From positions 1-64,000 of the forward strand of contig JACPZP010000032.1 in assembly GCA_016195405.1 (NCBI GenBank): DNA of 64,000 nucleotides, in the 5' to 3' direction. A program made the translations under genes and the position numbers. This document shows, piece by piece, positions 7,943 to 17,346 of the stretch. Each line of letters begins with the position of its first letter. Positions within the stretch are counted from its first letter, which is position 1. This stretch comes from Planctomycetota bacterium (GTDB lineage Bacteria; Planctomycetota; Planctomycetia; Gemmatales; Gemmataceae). The notes beneath the pieces are model-generated. The model searched no databases. It was not told the origin of the DNA and saw only the letters and a program-made list of their open reading frames with translations.

Positions 7943-9054
7943 TGCTCAGCGCGGATCGGTTCCGCGCCATTCATAGGCCGCAGCGCGGGCGCCGCGGCGC
8001 CGACTAAGATCCCGATCGAGACCGGCAACAGCACCCAGGGACTGATGCGGAATTCAACCACAAACATCACCGCGATGACGTTAGCGAGCGCCAGCGGAAT
8101 GAGCACCTTCCACGCCAGCCCCATGAGCTGGTCGAAGCGAAAACGCGGCAGCGTCCAGCGCACCAACATGTAGAGCAGGATGAAGAACGTCACCTTGCCC
8201 GCGATCACGATCAGCTTCCAAATCCAATGCGCATCCGGTCCGGCGATGAACGGAAAATGCCAGCCGCCGAAAAACAGGATCACCATCAGAAAGCTGGTGG
8301 TGATCATGTGAACGTACTCGCCCAAGAGAAACATCGCCAGCTTGAAGGCGTTGTACTCGGTGTGATAACCGCCCACCAGTTCCTGCTCCGACTCCGGCAG
8401 ATCGAACGGCAACCGATTGCACTCGGCAAAGGCGCTGGTCATGAACAATAGAAACGCCAACGGTTGAAAGAAAATGTTCCAGCCCGCGCTGGTCTGACGC
8501 CAAGTGATGTCCTCTAGGTTGAGCGATCCGGTCAGCAAGACAACACCGAGAATCGAGAGCCCCAATGGAATTTCGTAGCTGATAATCTGGGCGCTGGAGC
8601 GCAGGCCGCCAAGCATGCTGTATTTGTTGTTCGACGCCCAGCCGCCCAGGATGATGGCGTAAACCGCCAGACTCGAGATCGCGAAGATGAACAAGATGCC
8701 GATGTCGAGGCCGGGGGCGATCACAAACTGATAGGCTTGCGCGTCATTGTCGGTTGCGCCGAAAGGAACCACCGCGAAGGAGAGCATGGCCGTCGTTATG
8801 GCGATGCAAGGCGCCAAGAGGAAGATCCCCTTGTCGGCCGTCTTGGGCACGAACTCTTCCTTGAGGATGAACTTGAGTCCGTCCGCAAGGACTTGGAGCA
8901 AGCCATAAGGACCGACACGATTGGGCCCGATGCGATTCTGCATGTAGGCGCAGATTTTGCGCTCCACATAGACGAGGAAACCCGCCGTGGCCTGAAGCGC
9001 GCAGAAGATCACTACGATGGTGATCAAAGTGGGCCAAAAATGGAACTCGTGCAT
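7939..9054 (-). CDS. nuoH: NADH-quinone oxidoreductase subunit H
   Basis: Membrane subunit H of complex I, at the junction with the peripheral arm and forming part of the quinone chamber. 371 residues, 8-9 membrane segments. Conserved landmarks: ERKICAYMQNRIGPNRVGPY near the N-terminus, LADGLKFILKEEFVP, and EQELVGGYHTEYNAFKLAMF in the middle. It starts 2 nt after the nuoG stop. Its TAG stop falls inside a palindromic repeat. Confidence 0.96.
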   Translation of the reverse strand: MHEFHFWPTLITIVVIFCALQATAGFLVYVERKICAYMQNRIGPNRVGPYGLLQVLADGLKFILKEEFVPKTADKGIFLLAPCIAITTAMLSFAVVPFGATDNDAQAYQFVIAPGLDIGILFIFAISSLAVYAIILGGWASNNKYSMLGGLRSSAQIISYEIPLGLSILGVVLLTGSLNLEDITWRQTSAGWNIFFQPLAFLLFMTSAFAECNRLPFDLPESEQELVGGYHTEYNAFKLAMFLLGEYVHMITTSFLMVILFFGGWHFPFIAGPDAHWIWKLIVIAGKVTFFILLYMLVRWTLPRFRFDQLMGLAWKVLIPLALANVIAVMFVVEFRISPWVLLPVSIGILVGAAAPALRPMNGAEPIRAEQ

Positions 9055-9055
9055 A

Positions 9056-10690
9056 CTATCCGAGTCGAACTCCTAATTCGCCCAGATCTCCTTCACCGAG
9101 CTTCGCGAAATACGGCACTTCACCGGAGAGTTCTTGGCGTAATTTCTCTGCGTGCAATAGGCCGCGTCTTTCCAGTAGGTCGAGGAATACTTGCCCATCG
9201 CTGCGCGAATGATGTTCGGGCCTGACCGCCCAATGGATTGCTTGCGCCAAGTTGGCTTGGTTGACGAAGCATCCGTCTTTCTCCGCAAAGCTCGACGACG
9301 GCAGCACATACGTCGCCGCCTTGGTTGCCTCACTGGAAAACAAATCCTGAACCACCAAGAGCGGCGCCTTGCTGACTTTTTGCACCACGGGCGCCGGCAG
9401 CCACTCGCCTAACCGCGGCGGATATCCGCCCGTCACATAAAGTGCCTGAAGATCGCCGGCCTCCGCCGCTTCAAGGGCGCGGTCGAAGTACACGACCTCG
9501 CCCTGGAAATGTTTGAGGATTTCCTCCACGCCGCGTCGATTCGGGCACTTCTCCGCGTGAATCGTAAACTTGACGGGCTGAATCGGTCGGCCCTTGCGGT
9601 CCTTGGGATAAGTGTCGTCCGCGCCTCGCACCGGCACCCATCCGAGGAACAAACGCGCCTCCTTCGACAAACCCTTGACGAACTTCGCAAGCAAGTACGC
9701 CTCTTCGCACGTCAGAAACGGCGACAGGACTGCGCCAAGGCGACCGCCGTCCTTCTGAGCCGACTCCGCGAGTTCGCGCCGCAGCGATGGTATGACCTTC
9801 TCCCACGCCGTCGCCGTCCCTTTGTGTAGCGGAACCTTGATGCGCTCGCGGGCATTAATGTAGTGGTAATCGAATCGGCCTTCATCGCACATGAAATACC
9901 CTTGGGCCTGCGGGTTTTCGCGCGGACGAAGCCGAAAGACGATGTCCTTGTTGTGATCCACGAAGATGCTGCAACCCGTGCTGCAATCGGGGCAGACGCT
10001 CTTCTCGGACTTGAGGAACCACACCCGTTGCTTGTACAGAAAATCTTTGCTACACAGGGCCCCGACGGGACAGAGATCGACGACGTTTCCTGCCAGCTTG
10101 TTGTTGACCGGCCGGCCCGGGAAGATATCGATCTCGGAATGATGGCCCCGATTGATGACGTGGAGTTCCGCGGTGCCGCTGACCTCGCGCGTAAAGCGAA
10201 CGCAGCGCGAGCACATGATGCAGCGGTCCGCGAAGAGCGTAATGTGCTCGCCGATGTGGGGCTTGTTGGGCGGCTGGTTTTTGTCGTCGATCATCCGGCT
10301 CGTCGCCCGGCCGAAGCGATAGCTGTAATCCTGCAGATGACATTCGCCGGCCTTGTCGCAAACGGGACAGTCAAGCGGATGATTGAGTAGGAGCGATTCC
10401 AGCGTCTGGTGCTCGGCGTGAATGGAGCGTTCGCTCTGAGTACGGATGACCGTGCCGTCCCGCGCCGGCGTCTGGCAGCCCGGCACCACGCGCGGCTGCA
10501 TGCTGATCGTCCCGTCGGGCTTGCGCTCGCCTGCTTCGACCAAGCACATCCGGCAACTTGCGACGACGGAGAGACCGGGATGCCAGCAGTAATAGGGAAC
10601 GAACACCCCGGCGCGCTCGGCCGCTTGGATGAGATTGAGCTTGTCGTTGCCGATATCCACCGGCTTGTCATTGACGTAAACGACGGCCAT
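9056..10690 (-). CDS. nuoG: NADH-quinone oxidoreductase subunit G (short form)
   Basis: Peripheral-arm Fe-S subunit of complex I, 544 residues, shorter than the 700-900 common in bacteria. Cluster ligands are complete at the N-terminus: a [2Fe-2S] set (YYCWHPG, SCRMC, GCQTP), the His-Cys3 site HPLDCPVCDKAGECHLQ, and a [4Fe-4S] set (CIMCSRCVRF with a later CPVG). A further CPDCSTGCSIF with YFMCDEGR resembles the N7 cluster site. The molybdopterin-like domain that follows is reduced to about 280 residues. A repeat and a lipoprotein gene separate it from nuoF, which is unusual. Confidence 0.94.
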   Translation of the reverse strand: MAVVYVNDKPVDIGNDKLNLIQAAERAGVFVPYYCWHPGLSVVASCRMCLVEAGERKPDGTISMQPRVVPGCQTPARDGTVIRTQSERSIHAEHQTLESLLLNHPLDCPVCDKAGECHLQDYSYRFGRATSRMIDDKNQPPNKPHIGEHITLFADRCIMCSRCVRFTREVSGTAELHVINRGHHSEIDIFPGRPVNNKLAGNVVDLCPVGALCSKDFLYKQRVWFLKSEKSVCPDCSTGCSIFVDHNKDIVFRLRPRENPQAQGYFMCDEGRFDYHYINARERIKVPLHKGTATAWEKVIPSLRRELAESAQKDGGRLGAVLSPFLTCEEAYLLAKFVKGLSKEARLFLGWVPVRGADDTYPKDRKGRPIQPVKFTIHAEKCPNRRGVEEILKHFQGEVVYFDRALEAAEAGDLQALYVTGGYPPRLGEWLPAPVVQKVSKAPLLVVQDLFSSEATKAATYVLPSSSFAEKDGCFVNQANLAQAIHWAVRPEHHSRSDGQVFLDLLERRGLLHAEKLRQELSGEVPYFAKLGEGDLGELGVRLG

Positions 10691-10704
10691 GTATTCTTCA
10701 GGTT

Positions 10705-10781
10705 CAAGCCCGCACGCGAGTCTTCGAGCGTGCGGGGTTTATCAGGCGCCCCGCAGGCTCGTAGACCCGCCCGCGGGCTTG
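10705..10781. repeat. Palindromic repeat between nuoG and the lipoprotein gene (CGAGTCTTCGAGC family)
   Basis: Long inverted repeat bounded by CAAGCCCG (10705) and CGGGCTTG (10781). Each arm is itself a hairpin: CCCGCACGC-GAGTCTTCGA-GCGTGCGGG on the left and a related, diverged arm on the right. It fills most of the nuoG to lipoprotein gap. A single arm of the same family appears inside the coding sequence of the Hsp70-like gene at 39666-39700. Confidence 0.85.
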
Positions 10782-10784
10782 CAT

Positions 10785-11294
10785 TCACTTTCCTGCCTTG
10801 GGAGACTTATTGAAGTCCTCCTCGTTCAGGTCCTGCACCGTCTGCCCGTTGCCCATCAGTACAACTCGGAATCCGTTAACATCGACGTCATTTTCGTAGG
10901 CAAGAATCGAGTTCCCTGGCCCCGACGGCATCTGCATCGTGCTTACGTTAAAGACAAAGGTGATGTGCCCATTCTTTAGGGGGTCCGTGAACTTCGGATT
11001 CTTTTCGAGGTACGATTCCAAGTCGCTGATGGTCTTTGGGCCCTTCTTGAATTGGGTTTCATATTGCACATAAGCAAGGCCAAGCTGTTGCATGATGTTG
11101 CGAACTTCGGAGATTTCCATGCGCCGACCGATGCGGGTAAGTTTCGGTTGCCGGGGCGGCACTTCTCGTTCCTTGGGCGCCTGGTCCTTGCCTTGCGCAA
11201 CCGGAACGGGCCCTTTCGGCGTCGGCTCCGGTTCCTTGTTGCAGCCGCATTCAAAGAACGCACACACCACGATCGCGACGATGACGCATCGCAT
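10785..11294 (-). CDS. Putative lipoprotein inside the nuo operon
   Basis: 169 residues, no family recognised. The N-terminus MRCVIVAIVVCAFFECGCNK is a short hydrophobic signal ending in a Cys that could be lipidated, though the residues before it are not a textbook lipobox. A charged Pro/Lys-rich linker follows, then a folded region of about 110 residues with LTRIGRRMEISEVRNIMQQL. I use the ATG at 11294, which has GGAG 8 nt upstream, rather than the TTG at 11309. It sits between nuoF and nuoG in the same orientation, so it is cotranscribed with complex I. A role in assembly is possible but unproven. Confidence 0.7.
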   Translation of the reverse strand: MRCVIVAIVVCAFFECGCNKEPEPTPKGPVPVAQGKDQAPKEREVPPRQPKLTRIGRRMEISEVRNIMQQLGLAYVQYETQFKKGPKTISDLESYLEKNPKFTDPLKNGHITFVFNVSTMQMPSGPGNSILAYENDVDVNGFRVVLMGNGQTVQDLNEEDFNKSPKAGK

Positions 11295-11319
11295 GGCTTT
11301 TCTCCCCAAACGGGCCTTC

Positions 11320-12654
11320 CTAGTTGGCCATCGCCAACGGGAGCGCTGATTCCGACTGCACTCCCTTTTTTATGAACTCTTCCAGCTCGAGGCGGAACTT
11401 GGCGACGGCGTTCTTCACCGGCCAGCCGGCGCCGTCGGCCAGGCCACATATCGTCGTGCCCGGCATGATGCCGATCGACTTGCCGACTTCCTCAAGAATC
11501 TGCAAGTCTTCGATGCGGCCTTGGCCGCGACGGAATCGCTCCATGATCTTGAACATCCAGCCCGTCCCCTCACGGCACGGCGTGCATTGGCCGCAGGACT
11601 CATGGGCGAAAAAGCGACAAATGTTGTAGAGCACGTCGACAATGCTGGTTTGATCGTCGAAGATCGTGACCGCCGCTGTACCGAGTCCGAGGCAGCCAAC
11701 GCGGCCTGGTCCGTTGAAATCGAGCGGCGTGTCGAATTCACTTTCCGTCATGATGCCCATGCTGATGCCGCCGGGGATGCAACCTTTCGCCTTGCGCCCC
11801 TTCCAAACGCCGCCGCCGTATTTTTCCACCAGTTCGCGGACCGTGACGCCTAAGGGCAATTCGACGCAGCACGGCTTGTTCACGTGGCCGGAGATGCAAT
11901 AGAGCTTCGGCCCGTAACTGCCCGCGTCGCGCGGGTTCTTGGGATCGGGAGGCACACCGATCGACTTGAACCACGCCGAACCGCGGTCGATGATATGCGT
12001 CACGCACGCCAGCGTTTCGATGTTGTTGACGACCGTGGGCTTGCGGAAGGCGCCTTCGACGGCCGGAAACGGCGGTTTGATTCGAGGCCAGCCTCGCTTC
12101 CCTTCCAGGCTTTCGATTAGCCCTGTCTCCTCGCCGCAGATGTAGGCCGCGGCTCCGCGATGGAGATAGACGTCGAGATGAAAGTCCTTGCCCAGTATGT
12201 TCTTGCCGAGGAGATTGGCGGCATAAAGCTCGTCGATTGCACTCTGTAGAACGCGATACGCGCGGCCATATTCATAACGCAAATACAGGTACGCCGTGCT
12301 GGCCCGCGTTGCATAACAGGCGAGCAGAATGCCTTCAAGAACCTGATGCGGATCATCCTCCATGAGGATGCGGTTGTTAAACGTGCAGGGCTCGGATTCG
12401 TCCGCATTGACGCACAGGTAGATCGGACCGGGATGATCCTTGGGTAGAAACGTCCACTTGACGCCACACGGAAAGCCGGCGCCGCCGCGACCGCGTAGTC
12501 CGGAATCCTTGACGAGTTCCACGACTTGCGCCGGCGACATTTCATTGAGCGCTTTGGTGAGCGCGCGGTAGCCGCCGTCGGCGCGATAGGTCGAGAGCGC
12601 CGCGCTATCGACCTTGCCGACGCGTCGCAACAGTACTGGTTCGAATTCCGCCAT
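11320..12654 (-). CDS. nuoF: NADH-quinone oxidoreductase subunit F (NADH-binding)
   Basis: Complex I subunit that oxidises NADH through FMN and holds the N3 [4Fe-4S] cluster. 444 residues from the ATG at 12654 (AGGGTG upstream). The NADH/FMN site GLRGRGGAGFPCGVKWTF is at residues 53-70, ESEPCTFNNR near residue 100, and the cluster ligands ESCGQCTPCREGTGWM at about 350-365 with a later TTICGLADG. The longer frame to 12699 adds 15 unrelated residues and is not used. Upstream is nuoE. Confidence 0.96.
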   Translation of the reverse strand: MAEFEPVLLRRVGKVDSAALSTYRADGGYRALTKALNEMSPAQVVELVKDSGLRGRGGAGFPCGVKWTFLPKDHPGPIYLCVNADESEPCTFNNRILMEDDPHQVLEGILLACYATRASTAYLYLRYEYGRAYRVLQSAIDELYAANLLGKNILGKDFHLDVYLHRGAAAYICGEETGLIESLEGKRGWPRIKPPFPAVEGAFRKPTVVNNIETLACVTHIIDRGSAWFKSIGVPPDPKNPRDAGSYGPKLYCISGHVNKPCCVELPLGVTVRELVEKYGGGVWKGRKAKGCIPGGISMGIMTESEFDTPLDFNGPGRVGCLGLGTAAVTIFDDQTSIVDVLYNICRFFAHESCGQCTPCREGTGWMFKIMERFRRGQGRIEDLQILEEVGKSIGIMPGTTICGLADGAGWPVKNAVAKFRLELEEFIKKGVQSESALPLAMAN

Positions 12655-12726
12655 GAAAATCACCCTAGCGCCGCCGCTTGCGTTTCGCGCTCGCTCCATG
12701 CGCAGTTGTTCGGTATCCAGTTCGCG

Positions 12727-13218
12727 CTAACCCGCAAGCGGCGTGCGGAGCCGTTCGACGATCTTCTCGGCCGCTTCCGGCGTCACGTTGTGCTCGTGTT
12801 CATCGTCGATCATCACCGCCGGCGCGCCTTCGCAAGCACCCAAACACTCGGCGAATTCCAGCGTGATCTTGCCATCCGCCGTGGTGTCGCCCGGCTGTAC
12901 GTTCAGTTTCCGACACAGATGCGACAGCAATTCGTCGCCCCCGCGCAAGGCACACGCCAAGCTGCGGCACACCCATAGGCGCGTCTTGCCCATGGGCGCC
13001 TCTTCGGTGTGGAAAAACTCGTAGAAGCTCATCGTGTCTTGGACTTCCGCCGGCGCCAGGTCGAGCATCTCCGCGATTTCTTCGATGGCCGCGTTTGACA
13101 CGCAGCGCATTTCGTCGTGAACGATGTGCAATGCGGGCAGCGTCACCGCCTGCTTACTGGGATAGCGCGGCAAATAGGATTCTATTTTGCGGCGGATTTC
13201 GGGATTCAGGGCGGGCAT
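12727..13218 (-). CDS. nuoE: NADH-quinone oxidoreductase subunit E
   Basis: Thioredoxin-like [2Fe-2S] subunit of complex I (cluster N1a), 163 residues. The four ligands are Cys84 and Cys89 (VCRSLACALRG) and Cys125 and Cys129 (ECLGACEGAP). The N-terminal helical bundle is present. AAGGAA stands 8 nt before the ATG. It lies between nuoD and nuoF as in most nuo operons. Confidence 0.95.
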   Translation of the reverse strand: MPALNPEIRRKIESYLPRYPSKQAVTLPALHIVHDEMRCVSNAAIEEIAEMLDLAPAEVQDTMSFYEFFHTEEAPMGKTRLWVCRSLACALRGGDELLSHLCRKLNVQPGDTTADGKITLEFAECLGACEGAPAVMIDDEHEHNVTPEAAEKIVERLRTPLAG

Positions 13219-13281
13219 TATGATTTCCTTAGGATACCCCCGGATTCGCTGCGCTTATCTTGGGGCTTGGCAGACACTTTT

Positions 13282-14520
13282 CTATCGATCCAGCTCGGCG
13301 GCGATGATGTTGAGGCTCCCCAGCACGGCCACGACGTCGCTTATTTGGTGCCCGATGATCAAGTACGGGAAAACCGCGAAATGGATGAACGAGGGCGGCC
13401 GGGTGCGGGCCCGGTAGGCGACGCCGTCCCCCTTGGAAACCACGTAAAATCCCAGCTCCCCGTTGGCGCTTTCGATGGCCCCGTAAACTTCATCCACCGG
13501 CGGCGTCCACTGGCGGTTCGGCATCACCAGCTCGAAGTGTTGAATCATGCTCTCAATCGAGCGATACACCGATAGCTGATCGGGCTGTACCACCTTGCTT
13601 TCCGTGTCCACATTCACCGGCCCGGCCGGGAGGTTTTCGATTGCTTGCTGAACGATTTTAATGCTCTCCAGCATTTCTTCCATGCGCACCAGGTAACGCG
13701 CGTAGCAATCGCCTTCGTCGCAACAAATCACTTTGAAGTCGAAGTCGCCATAAGCCAGGCAGGGCTCGTCTTTGCGCAGGTCGCGCGTCACTCCGCTTGC
13801 TCTGGCCACCGGGCCCGTGCAGCTCAGGTTGATCGCTAGTTCCTTCGACAAGATCCCGACGTTGCGCGTGCGATCCAGGAAGATGCGGTTTCGATTTAGC
13901 AGCCGGCACATGTCGGCGTGCGTCTTCGAAAAGTTCTTGACGAAGTCGCGAATCTTACGGACGACTTCATTGGTGAAATCGAAAAGCAAGCCGCCGACGC
14001 GCGTGTAGCTGGGATGGAAGCGCTGGCCTGACGCGTACTCGAAGATCTCGTAAAGAATCTCGCGCTGGTAGAAGGCATAGAGGAACGCCGTGAAGGCCCC
14101 CAAATCGAGCGCCTGCGCACCGGTGCAAAGGAGATGATCGCTGATGCGGGCCAACTCGTTCATGATCACGCGAATATACTTGCACCGCGGCGTAAGCTCA
14201 ATGCCCATCAGCTTTTCGACCGCGTGATGCCAGGCGATCTCGTTGGACAACGGCGAAATGTAATTCATCCGGTCGACGATGGTTACATACTGATTGAAGT
14301 CCAAGTCCTCGCCAAGCTTCTCGAAGCCGGAATGGAGATAGCCGATGTCCGGCACCGCCTTGACGACCTTCTCGCCGTCAAGCGTGAGGATCAGTCGCAG
14401 GGTCGTGTGCGTGGCGGGATGCTGCGGACCGAAATTCAGCGTCCAGAGGTATTCTTGGTCGCTGCCTTCGGTCGCCGGTTCAAGCGTCGCGGCCGTTTCC
14501 AATGGCATAAGTACACTCAA
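13282..14520 (-). CDS. nuoD: NADH-quinone oxidoreductase subunit D
   Basis: 49-kDa-type subunit of complex I, part of the quinone-binding cavity, descended from the large subunit of [NiFe] hydrogenases. 412 residues. Recognisable blocks: [17 protein letters not shown] near the start, [14 protein letters not shown], and the C-terminal [25 protein letters not shown], where the Asp-x-x-x-x-LGS element is conserved. Its ATG overlaps the nuoC stop by 4 bp, indicating translational coupling. nuoC and nuoD are separate genes here, not fused. Confidence 0.96.
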   Translation of the reverse strand: MSVLMPLETAATLEPATEGSDQEYLWTLNFGPQHPATHTTLRLILTLDGEKVVKAVPDIGYLHSGFEKLGEDLDFNQYVTIVDRMNYISPLSNEIAWHHAVEKLMGIELTPRCKYIRVIMNELARISDHLLCTGAQALDLGAFTAFLYAFYQREILYEIFEYASGQRFHPSYTRVGGLLFDFTNEVVRKIRDFVKNFSKTHADMCRLLNRNRIFLDRTRNVGILSKELAINLSCTGPVARASGVTRDLRKDEPCLAYGDFDFKVICCDEGDCYARYLVRMEEMLESIKIVQQAIENLPAGPVNVDTESKVVQPDQLSVYRSIESMIQHFELVMPNRQWTPPVDEVYGAIESANGELGFYVVSKGDGVAYRARTRPPSFIHFAVFPYLIIGHQISDVVAVLGSLNIIAAELDR

Positions 14521-15017
14521 CTTTCCGCCCGCGTAATCACCGGGAAGTTGTGCCGTTCGCCCCGGCCACGCAACGGATAGTCCTTGCGAAGCGGATAACT
14601 CGTAAACTCCTCGGGAAGCAAAATACGGCGCAAATCCGGATGGCCTTCGAAAACGATTCCGTACATGTCATATGCTTCGCGCTCCATCCAATCCGCCCCC
14701 TTCCAGAGCGGAAACATCGAGGCGACTGCCGGATCGGGGTCGTTGACGAACGTCTTAGCTATCAACCGTTCGCCGGTGATGGTGTTGACCAGAATGTACC
14801 AAATGCCGTAGCGGTCGCGGGCGCTTGGGTATTTGAGGTAGTCGGCGGCGCCGAGTTCGGCAAGCTGGTCGAAGCCCTGTTCCTTGAGGAACGCCATGAA
14901 TTCAAAGAGTCGATCCGCCGCGACATGGATACGGCGATTATCACGAAATTCCGACCTGGTGAAGCATTCGCCGCCGAAGCGATCGCGGAGACTCTGGCAA
15001 ATCTCGTCAAACGGCAT
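14517..15017 (-). CDS. nuoC: NADH-quinone oxidoreductase subunit C
   Basis: 30-kDa-type peripheral subunit of complex I, 166 residues. The C-terminal signature is intact: [34 protein letters not shown] then [13 protein letters not shown], running up to the nuoD overlap. I start at the ATG at 15017 because CTGGAG lies 7 nt upstream; a start at 15035 would add six residues and overlap that site. A palindromic repeat separates it from nuoB. Confidence 0.94.
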   Translation of the reverse strand: MPFDEICQSLRDRFGGECFTRSEFRDNRRIHVAADRLFEFMAFLKEQGFDQLAELGAADYLKYPSARDRYGIWYILVNTITGERLIAKTFVNDPDPAVASMFPLWKGADWMEREAYDMYGIVFEGHPDLRRILLPEEFTSYPLRKDYPLRGRGERHNFPVITRAES

Positions 15018-15035
15018 CGAGAAACTCCAGTACAT

Positions 15036-15099
15036 CAGAGCCGCGCCCGTTAAGAAGCGTTGTTTCGCTCGCCTCCGCTTCCTGACGGGCGCGGCTCTG
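15036..15099. repeat. Palindromic repeat between nuoB and nuoC
   Basis: Inverted arms CAGAGCCGCGCCCGT (15036-15050) and ACGGGCGCGGCTCTG (15085-15099) are perfect complements. Inside them AAGCG and CGCTT extend the pairing. A degenerate single arm of the same unit (GGGCCGCGCCCGTTAGGAAGCG) is seen at about 2162-2183, upstream of the phosphotransferase gene. Confidence 0.8.
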
Positions 15100-15108
15100 A
15101 GGATTCGC

Positions 15109-15693
15109 TCAATTCAAGCTAATCCGTCGCGACTTGGTGTAATCCCCAGGCGCCACGACAACATCGCCGGGTATGTCGCGGTTCTGCGGCGGCCCCTCGG
15201 GTGCGACGCGCTTGGCAAATTCGCTGCCGCCAAACGTGCCGGTCTTGCGAATCTTCTCTTGCAGATCGATCACCGACTGAATCAGCTGTTCGGGCCGCGG
15301 TGGGCAGCCGGGAACATAAATGTCAACCGGGATGAAACGGTCAATCCCTTGCACGACGGCGTAGGTATCGAACACGCCGCCCGAAGAAGCGCAAGCCCCC
15401 ATCGAGATGCACCACTTCGGCTCCGCCATCTGCAGCCAAATGCGTTGCAGGACCGGGAGCATCTTCATCACGACCCGGCCGGCGACGATCATCAAGTCGC
15501 ATTGCCGCGGGCTAAAGCGCATCACTTCGGCGCCAAAGCGAGCGATGTCGTGCTTGCTGGCGCCGGTGGCCATCAGCTCGATGCCGCAGCAAGCCGTGGC
15601 GAACGGCATGGGCCAAAGGCTGTTGGAGCGCACCCAGTTCGCGAGCTTATCAAGCTTGGACAGGACCACGCTCTCGGGGATCTCTAGCGCCAC
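15109..15693 (-). CDS. nuoB: NADH-quinone oxidoreductase subunit B
   Basis: PSST subunit of complex I, carrying the terminal [4Fe-4S] cluster N2 next to the quinone site. 194 residues from a GTG at 15693 that lies inside the last codons of nuoA (10-bp overlap). This start gives [19 protein letters not shown], a normal NuoB beginning; the longer frame is nuoA read out of phase. N2 ligands are the tandem Cys35-Cys36 (ATACCGIEL), Cys101 ([10 protein letters not shown]) and Cys130 (VPGCPPRPE). Confidence 0.95.
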   Translation of the reverse strand: MALEIPESVVLSKLDKLANWVRSNSLWPMPFATACCGIELMATGASKHDIARFGAEVMRFSPRQCDLMIVAGRVVMKMLPVLQRIWLQMAEPKWCISMGACASSGGVFDTYAVVQGIDRFIPVDIYVPGCPPRPEQLIQSVIDLQEKIRKTGTFGGSEFAKRVAPEGPPQNRDIPGDVVVAPGDYTKSRRISLN

Positions 15694-16079
15694 TTGAAGA
15701 CCCCTTTGCGCCAGTCGTAAATGTAGGCCACCAGCAGCATGACGATGAAAACGAGGACGCCCCAGAAAACAGGTCGGCGCAGGACTTCGGGAACGCCGCC
15801 TTCCTGATACGCCGCCACCGCCCAAGGATAGAGGAACAAAAGCTCGACGTCGAAAACCAGGAACATGATCGCGATCAGGTAGAACTTGACGTCGAAGCGC
15901 TGGCGTGCGTCGCCGACGGGGTCCATGCCCGATTCGTAAGGCATCTGTTTGACGGGAGTCTTCTTGCGTGGACCTACGACGTGGATCAGGATCATCACCG
16001 TCGTCGCGAATCCAAGAAGTATCAGCAAATAAAGAAAAATGGGGTAGTAAAGCGAGAGGTCAAACGTCGGCTCGGTCAT
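15684..16079 (-). CDS. nuoA: NADH-quinone oxidoreductase subunit A
   Basis: Small membrane subunit A of complex I and first gene of the operon. 131 residues, three membrane helices. The family motif PYESGMDPVGDARQRFDVKF and the following FLVFDVELLFLYPWA are intact. Start at the ATG at 16079, with GGAG 8 nt upstream. The promoter should lie in 16080-16207, between this gene and the Uma2 gene of the same orientation; no clear -35/-10 pair stands out there. Confidence 0.95.
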   Translation of the reverse strand: MTEPTFDLSLYYPIFLYLLILLGFATTVMILIHVVGPRKKTPVKQMPYESGMDPVGDARQRFDVKFYLIAIMFLVFDVELLFLYPWAVAAYQEGGVPEVLRRPVFWGVLVFIVMLLVAYIYDWRKGVFKWR

Positions 16080-16207
16080 CGGCCCGCTCCGAAGTTCGTG
16101 ATTGTTTTCACAAATAATGGCAAAAAGAAACCCGACCGAGGTCGAGGTTAAAGCGCTTGGCGCTCTGGCGATTAATGTACGAACGTGCGAAGCCAGGTCA
16201 AGGAAGT

Positions 16208-16858
16208 TCACTCCTCACGACGCCCCTTCTTGTGCAACCGGGCAATTTCACTTTTCAGACTTTCGATCTCCTCTTGAGGCGTTCGTAACCACGCCTCTGT
16301 TTTCGGATTCCAAAGGCGTAATCGTCGCCCGTCCCGTTCCAAATGCAGATTCAGCACCTTGCTCGGCAATCGTCCTTCAATCATGGGAATAGGACGATAC
16401 TTTCCTTTTTTCAAACGGTAGCCGCGAAGAGGCGGATCAAGATACTCTGCCAAAGGATCAAACAGGAAATATTCCTGCACTTTCAGCATGTCCTGGTAAA
16501 GGGAAAACTTGTCATCGATGTCTTCGTCTCGCGTAGATGAGGAAGTGAGTTCGATGACGAACTGCGGCGCCTTGCCTTCTTCCCAGATCAAGTAATGGGG
16601 ACGCTCGTGATCGTGCACACCCTTGACAACGAACACGTCCGGCGAAAGGTGCTTGAGTCGATCGCCGCGCACGTAGAAGACCAGCAGATTGCCGGAGACG
16701 TAGACTATCGGGTTGTGGGCGAAGAACGCCTTCAGTGTGTGAATGAGGGCGATCATCAGCTCGCGGTGCCAGTCGGTTTCCGCCATGGGCCTTCCATCCG
16801 AGGTGGGATAGTCGGAAAGTCTGCGTCTTGCCGGTCTTGTCGCGGGATGGCCGTTCAT
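16208..16858 (-). CDS. Uma2-family (DUF820) restriction-endonuclease-like protein
   Basis: 216 residues. The PD-(D/E)XK-like core of the Uma2 family is visible: LKHLSPDVFVVKGV (Asp), then APQFVIELTSSSTRDEDIDDKF (Glu-x-x spacing) and KFSLYQDMLKVQEYFLFDP. A charged coiled-coil tail (EEIESLKSEIARLHKKGRR) ends the protein. This is the usual architecture of a family that is expanded in planctomycetes and cyanobacteria and whose function is unclear. I start at the ATG at 16858 (AGGA 8 nt upstream). A second family member is at 60343. Confidence 0.75.
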   Translation of the reverse strand: MNGHPATRPARRRLSDYPTSDGRPMAETDWHRELMIALIHTLKAFFAHNPIVYVSGNLLVFYVRGDRLKHLSPDVFVVKGVHDHERPHYLIWEEGKAPQFVIELTSSSTRDEDIDDKFSLYQDMLKVQEYFLFDPLAEYLDPPLRGYRLKKGKYRPIPMIEGRLPSKVLNLHLERDGRRLRLWNPKTEAWLRTPQEEIESLKSEIARLHKKGRREE

Positions 16859-17007
16859 AATGGTCATCCTACTGTCAAGGTGGACGGGCTCGCAAGTCTC
16901 AAGTTGCTCTTGACGCCGCGATTCATCTTCGTCACCTTTACCATCCACCGCATGAGAATCTCAGGATGAGAAAAGTCGGATTAGGATTACCAAGGAGGGT
17001 AGCGATC

Positions 17008-17280
17008 ATGTTTTACCAGACCGAAGCCAAGCCGCAGTGTTGGCGGGCGGTGGCGATCTTTGACGACCGGTCGGATCAGTTGATTTACCTAAACCGCTCT
17101 TCGACCCAGGTTCGCGCCGGCTTCCGCGCCGCGTTCCTCGAGCTTTTGGATGACGAAGAGCGCGAGCACGTTCAATCAATATCGTTGCAGCGCTGGCACG
17201 GAGCCCCCGATTCGGGACGGTGGGTCCATCAAACGAATTTGGCGGTTCCGTCGCACGAGAAAATCGCCCAGGCTGCCTAA
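17008..17280 (+). CDS. Small conserved-looking hypothetical protein
   Basis: 90 residues from an ATG at 17008 preceded by AAGGAGG with 9-nt spacing, one of the strongest ribosome binding sites in the window. The predicted protein starts MFYQTEAKPQCWRAVAIFDD, lacks a signal or membrane segment, and is soluble and mixed alpha/beta in character (RAAFLELLDDEEREHVQSIS). No family is recognised. A terminator-like hairpin follows about 30 bp after its stop. Confidence 0.6.
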   Translation: MFYQTEAKPQCWRAVAIFDDRSDQLIYLNRSSTQVRAGFRAAFLELLDDEEREHVQSISLQRWHGAPDSGRWVHQTNLAVPSHEKIAQAA

Positions 17281-17308
17281 CGCTCCCAAAAACACGGCCA
17301 GATTGATT

Positions 17309-17346
17309 AAACCTCCCACGCGAATTATCGTTTGGCGAGGTTTTTT
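17309..17346 (+). terminator. Probable intrinsic terminator
   Basis: AAACCTC (17309-17315) pairs with GAGGTTT (17337-17343) and is followed by a run of six T (17341-17346). The loop is long and only partly paired, so strength is uncertain. It fits the end of the 17008-17280 gene. Confidence 0.5.
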
